Source: a virus. Taken from it: a stretch of 42,006 nucleotides of DNA. This document shows, piece after piece, positions 40,148 to 42,006 of the stretch (the stretch's first letter is position 1; each line of letters begins with the position of its first letter). The stretch is taken from IMG/VR virus record IMGVR_UViG_3300017989_000200, positions 1 to 42,006 of that record; one strand, given 5' to 3'. Below the pieces are notes generated by a model. The model made no database searches. It had not been told where the DNA came from and was given only the letters and a program-made list of their open reading frames with translations. A program made the position numbers and the translations under genes.

Positions 40148-40462
40148 AAAAGCCCAGTCCAGCGATCGCGTGGCGCAGATGGTGCAGAGGTGATCGCAAG
40201 TCAAGTCGCCGAGGCACGTGTCATCGCAGCCGTCCAGGAGGCGCATCAGCACGTACTGGTAGTCTCCGCCGAGTTCGACCGCGGTTCGAGCCATGCTGAG
40301 CTGCGTGTCTACAGCTGCCTCGTCGTTACCGAACCAGGGCCGGCAGGCCTCCTCGGCCTGAGCCCTCGTCGTCGGCTTGTTGGCCAGCGGATCCGTGACG
40401 CCGGATCCACATCCGGCCAGGACCAGCGTCGCCACGATCAACGCTACGCGAAGGGGCTTCAT
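40139..40462 (-). CDS. Cys-rich lipoprotein (possible moron)
   Basis: 107 aa, leftward, ATG at 40462 after AGGAAG; the upstream in-frame start at 40483 is less likely. MKPLRVALIVATLVLAGCGS is a textbook lipoprotein signal with lipobox LAGC (Cys18). The mature domain has a Cys-rich end (CDDTCLGDLTCDHLCTIC) with five cysteines in 18 residues, which may form disulfides or bind metal in the periplasm. Similar lipoproteins are carried by some bacterial genomes, so it may be host-derived. A single gene with its own promoter, opposite to the phage operon, fits a lysogenic-conversion or superinfection-exclusion gene. Confidence 0.7.
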   Translation of the reverse strand: MKPLRVALIVATLVLAGCGSGVTDPLANKPTTRAQAEEACRPWFGNDEAAVDTQLSMARTAVELGGDYQYVLMRLLDGCDDTCLGDLTCDHLCTICATRSLDWAFGR

Positions 40463-40560
40463 TGTATCTTCCTTTCTTCTCATCTGCGTCGTGAGCAGCG
40501 GACGCCGGCGAGGCCTCCGCGGAGCTCCACCAACGGACAGAAAAAATGCTTGACAAGGCT

Positions 40561-40589
40561 ATTCTAGCATGGTAGGGACGGCATTGCAA
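40561..40589 (-). promoter_or_regulatory. Leftward sigma70-like promoter
   Basis: On the - strand TTGCAA (-35, 40584-40589) is followed after exactly 17 bases by TAGAAT (-10, 40561-40566), with an extended -10 TGC in front. It should drive the Cys-rich lipoprotein gene from about 40553. On the + strand TTGACA (40550-40555) is a perfect -35, but no good -10 follows at 17 bases (TAGGGA). Confidence 0.6.
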
Positions 40590-40620
40590 CGGTCCTCGGT
40601 TGCGGCGCGGTTAGATTTGC

Positions 40621-40815
40621 ATGGGACAGACTTGTTGCTGGCCAAAGTGCCGGCGAGCGCCGTCCCTGGTGTACCTCAAGCGACCTTTGTGCCACACGCA
40701 TTGGGCTGGCTTCTGTAGGCTTGAGGAGACGCGAGGATCCGCCGTGGCACGCCGGAAAATCGGCCTTGGGCCCGCTCCGCCTGGCCCTCGTTTGGAGGGC
40801 ATAGGCTGTGGGTAG
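40621..40815 (+). CDS. Small Cys/His protein, putative zinc binder
   Basis: 64 aa, rightward. Residues 1-36 contain C-C-x3-C at the start (TCCWPKC) and LCHTHWAGFC later, a plausible C-C-C-H zinc site around the segment SLVYLKRPLC. The rest is Gly/Pro-rich. The ribosome site is poor, so initiation is uncertain, but the motif layout recurs in small bacterial and phage zinc proteins. It overlaps the next gene by eight bases. Confidence 0.5.
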   Translation: MGQTCCWPKCRRAPSLVYLKRPLCHTHWAGFCRLEETRGSAVARRKIGLGPAPPGPRLEGIGCG

Positions 40816-41125
40816 ACGTGTGTGTAAACCTGTGAGGAATCGCGCTTTTCCTCACAGCCGGACCGAGGCGGAGGTCGTGGTGTCAGTAGATTGCGGCTTT
40901 GCAACAGCTTCTCTCATAGCCAAGCATCTGCGTCTGACGCCCAGGACAGTTCGGCGTGTTTTGGCCCGTGCTCGGGCGCAGGGAGCGGTGACGCACAAGA
41001 CCTGGTCCACCCGGCAGGGTCGACGTGCTATGTATTGTGTTGGGGACACGAAACGGTGGTCGAAAGTCACACTGCAACGTGCTCGGGCCATTCTCGGAAT
41101 GTCACAGGCCCGAACGATGCGGTAA
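40808..41125 (+). CDS. Helix-turn-helix DNA-binding protein
   Basis: 105 aa, GTG at 40808. Residues about 33-60 (TASLIAKHLRLTPRTVRRVLARARAQG) are a clear helix-turn-helix with recognition helix TPRTVRRVLARA, followed by a wing-like segment (VTHKTWSTRQGRRAMYCVG). It is probably an early transcriptional regulator. It could bind the AT-richer stretch just downstream or the divergent promoter region at 40.55 kb, but neither is shown. Confidence 0.65.
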   Translation: MGRRVCKPVRNRAFPHSRTEAEVVVSVDCGFATASLIAKHLRLTPRTVRRVLARARAQGAVTHKTWSTRQGRRAMYCVGDTKRWSKVTLQRARAILGMSQARTMR

Positions 41126-41528
41126 GTCGTTGTTGTAACAGGAGTTATGAGCGTTCGTCCGGTTGTGAGAAACGTCCTATAGCCGAGTGCAACGTAACAT
41201 ATAGAGTCGGTCGTGCCACCGAATGGCACGTTTTTCACACCCGTTAATACTACGAATACTCTTAACTCTGTTTGGAGGTTGAGAGTGACAATCTCTGTCA
41301 CTTTCCAGCGCGTACCTCTTCCCCAGGGGGAACCGACGCGAACAACCCCGACGTCCGACCCGAACCAAGAAAAAAAGTGTTGTTGCTGGCGAGGGGCAAC
41401 AAGCAGGTCGCCCACCGGCCGAGGGATGACTCCCCTGCGGGGTGGCGGGCCTCTTCCTCCAACGTATTTATCGCAAACGGGTGCGAAAGCGCTCATGGAA
41501 AATCGGCAGTTGTTAAGGAGACCGACTG
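41126..41528 (+). promoter_or_regulatory. 403-base leader of the early genes
   Basis: It is much AT-richer than the surroundings, especially 41190-41280. A candidate promoter is TTCACA (41234-41239), 17 bases, TACTCT (41257-41262). TAATAC close by recalls a T7-type promoter start but does not match further. A GC hairpin (CCCC-TGC-GGGG) lies near 41431. An 85-codon frame from a TTG at 41272 ends in a TGATG overlap with the next gene; it has no ribosome site and I do not call it. An 11-codon ORF (MSVRPVVRNVL) near 41147 follows AGGAG and might be a leader peptide. Confidence 0.4.
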
Positions 41529-41906
41529 ATGAACATCGAGGTGACGTTGAGGACCCTGAAGGATCTCGACTTCGGGAAGCTCGACGAGGCCTTTAAGCGG
41601 CAAATGCGGGCCTGCGTCACTGATTGTCTCGACAGGCCCGGTGACACGTCCGCTCGTAGCGTCGAGCTTAAATTCGTGCTGGCCCCGGATGCGGACCAGG
41701 GGGGTACGTGCGAGAAGGTGAACCTCCAGGTTCATATCCGATCTAAGGTGCCCGCCCACCGCACGAGGCTATTCGTCTGTGAGCCCCGCACGACGGGGGC
41801 TCTCGTTGTAAACGCGGAATCACCCGAGGACCCGGCACAGAGAACGCTTGACGAGGAGCTCGAGCGGCAGGGCGAGGGTGCTCGCGACCTGGAAGAGGAG
41901 TCTTAA
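41529..41906 (+). CDS. Hypothetical early protein
   Basis: 125 aa, ATG at 41529 after AAGGAG. N-terminal helix (DLDFGKLDEAFKRQMRACV), a beta segment (VELKFVLAPD, VNLQVHIRSKVPAHRT), and a very acidic C-terminus (DEELERQGEGARDLEEES). Acidic tails occur in phage single-strand-binding and DNA-mimic proteins, but no domain is recognised here. It opens a rightward cluster that continues beyond the window, probably early or replication genes. Confidence 0.65.
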   Translation: MNIEVTLRTLKDLDFGKLDEAFKRQMRACVTDCLDRPGDTSARSVELKFVLAPDADQGGTCEKVNLQVHIRSKVPAHRTRLFVCEPRTTGALVVNAESPEDPAQRTLDEELERQGEGARDLEEES

Positions 41907-41907
41907 C

Positions 41908-42006
41908 ATGAAAATCGAAGGTGAACTGAAGCACGTTACAGATCTCGCCGAGAAGGCCCGTGACTTGAAGATTGTCACGCCCGCTGCCGAGCCGAACGAG
42001 GTTTAC
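41908..42006 (+). CDS. Partial gene at right edge
   Basis: Only 33 codons are present, starting MKIEGELKHVTDLAEKARD at ATG 41908, one base after the previous stop, with GAGGAG upstream. The reading frame is open to the edge. Too short to identify; a phage early protein is likely from context. Confidence 0.6.
   Translation, partial: MKIEGELKHVTDLAEKARDLKIVTPAAEPNEVY

Noticed and set aside
41243-41265. T7-like promoter (TAATAC...)
   Set aside because: Only the first six bases fit, the rest does not, and no phage RNA polymerase gene is in the window.
40852-41496. 214-codon open frame on the - strand
   Set aside because: Antisense to the helix-turn-helix gene, passes through the AT-rich leader, composition not protein-like and no start signal.
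1-42006. CRISPR array, insertion sequence or integrase/att site
   Set aside because: No regularly spaced repeats, transposase motifs or recombinase signatures were seen.

Overview
The window is a GC-rich segment of a double-stranded DNA bacteriophage genome or prophage. Almost all of it is transcribed rightward, and most neighbouring genes touch or overlap (ATGA, TGATG, GTGA junctions) with good Shine-Dalgarno sites. The virion genes point to a short-tailed, podovirus-like particle: terminase, P22-type portal, scaffold, HK97-fold coat, gp4-like connector, a 691-aa tail nozzle/hub candidate, then ejection proteins. I see no tape measure, sheath or long-tail tube gene. The host cannot be fixed from sequence. 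It is a GC-rich bacterium using ordinary intrinsic terminators and sigma70-like promoters. The style of several accessory proteins (Cys-rich lipoprotein, secreted glycosidase-like protein) would fit Planctomycetota, but that is only a guess. No integrase, repressor, RNA polymerase, DNA polymerase, tRNA or CRISPR array was seen.

Layout. 1-5.8 kb: accessory or lysis-side genes (a lipoprotein, a small winged-helix protein, a secreted TIM-barrel-like protein, a Gp37/Gp68 (DUF5131) protein carrying an extra zinc knuckle, coiled-coil proteins). 6.0-8.2 kb: putative small terminase and large terminase. 8.4-12.9 kb: a block of virion or accessory proteins, including an RyR-domain protein and lectin-like decoration proteins, ending with a small membrane-anchored coiled-coil protein. 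12.9-13.2 kb: structured non-coding gap with a strong terminator. 13.2-22.1 kb: portal, scaffold, coat, decoration, beta-helix protein, connector, nozzle. 22.2-26.6 kb: small virion proteins and ejection proteins. 26.6-38.9 kb: one 4075-aa giant polyvalent protein (hydrophobic N-terminal part, DarB-like N6-adenine methylase plus SF2 helicase, membrane-associated C-terminal part), probably injected with the DNA to protect it. 39.0-40.6 kb: a convergent strand switch to small leftward genes ending in a Cys-rich lipoprotein with its own promoter. 40.6-42.0 kb: rightward early-type genes, the last cut by the window edge.

Four things stand out. (1) A 156-aa gene with its own Shine-Dalgarno site is nested out of frame inside the giant gene, and the giant protein's frame there is only a low-complexity shadow, as if two genes had fused across a small gene between them. 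(2) The large terminase nuclease domain appears internally permuted: its normally C-terminal part precedes the middle part. (3) The leaders of the 8430 gene and the coat gene carry the same multi-hairpin module, with a terminator showing compensatory changes, a palindrome, and a hairpin that masks the Shine-Dalgarno site. (4) A 54-bp palindrome-containing repeat is shared between the giant gene and the space before the RyR gene.
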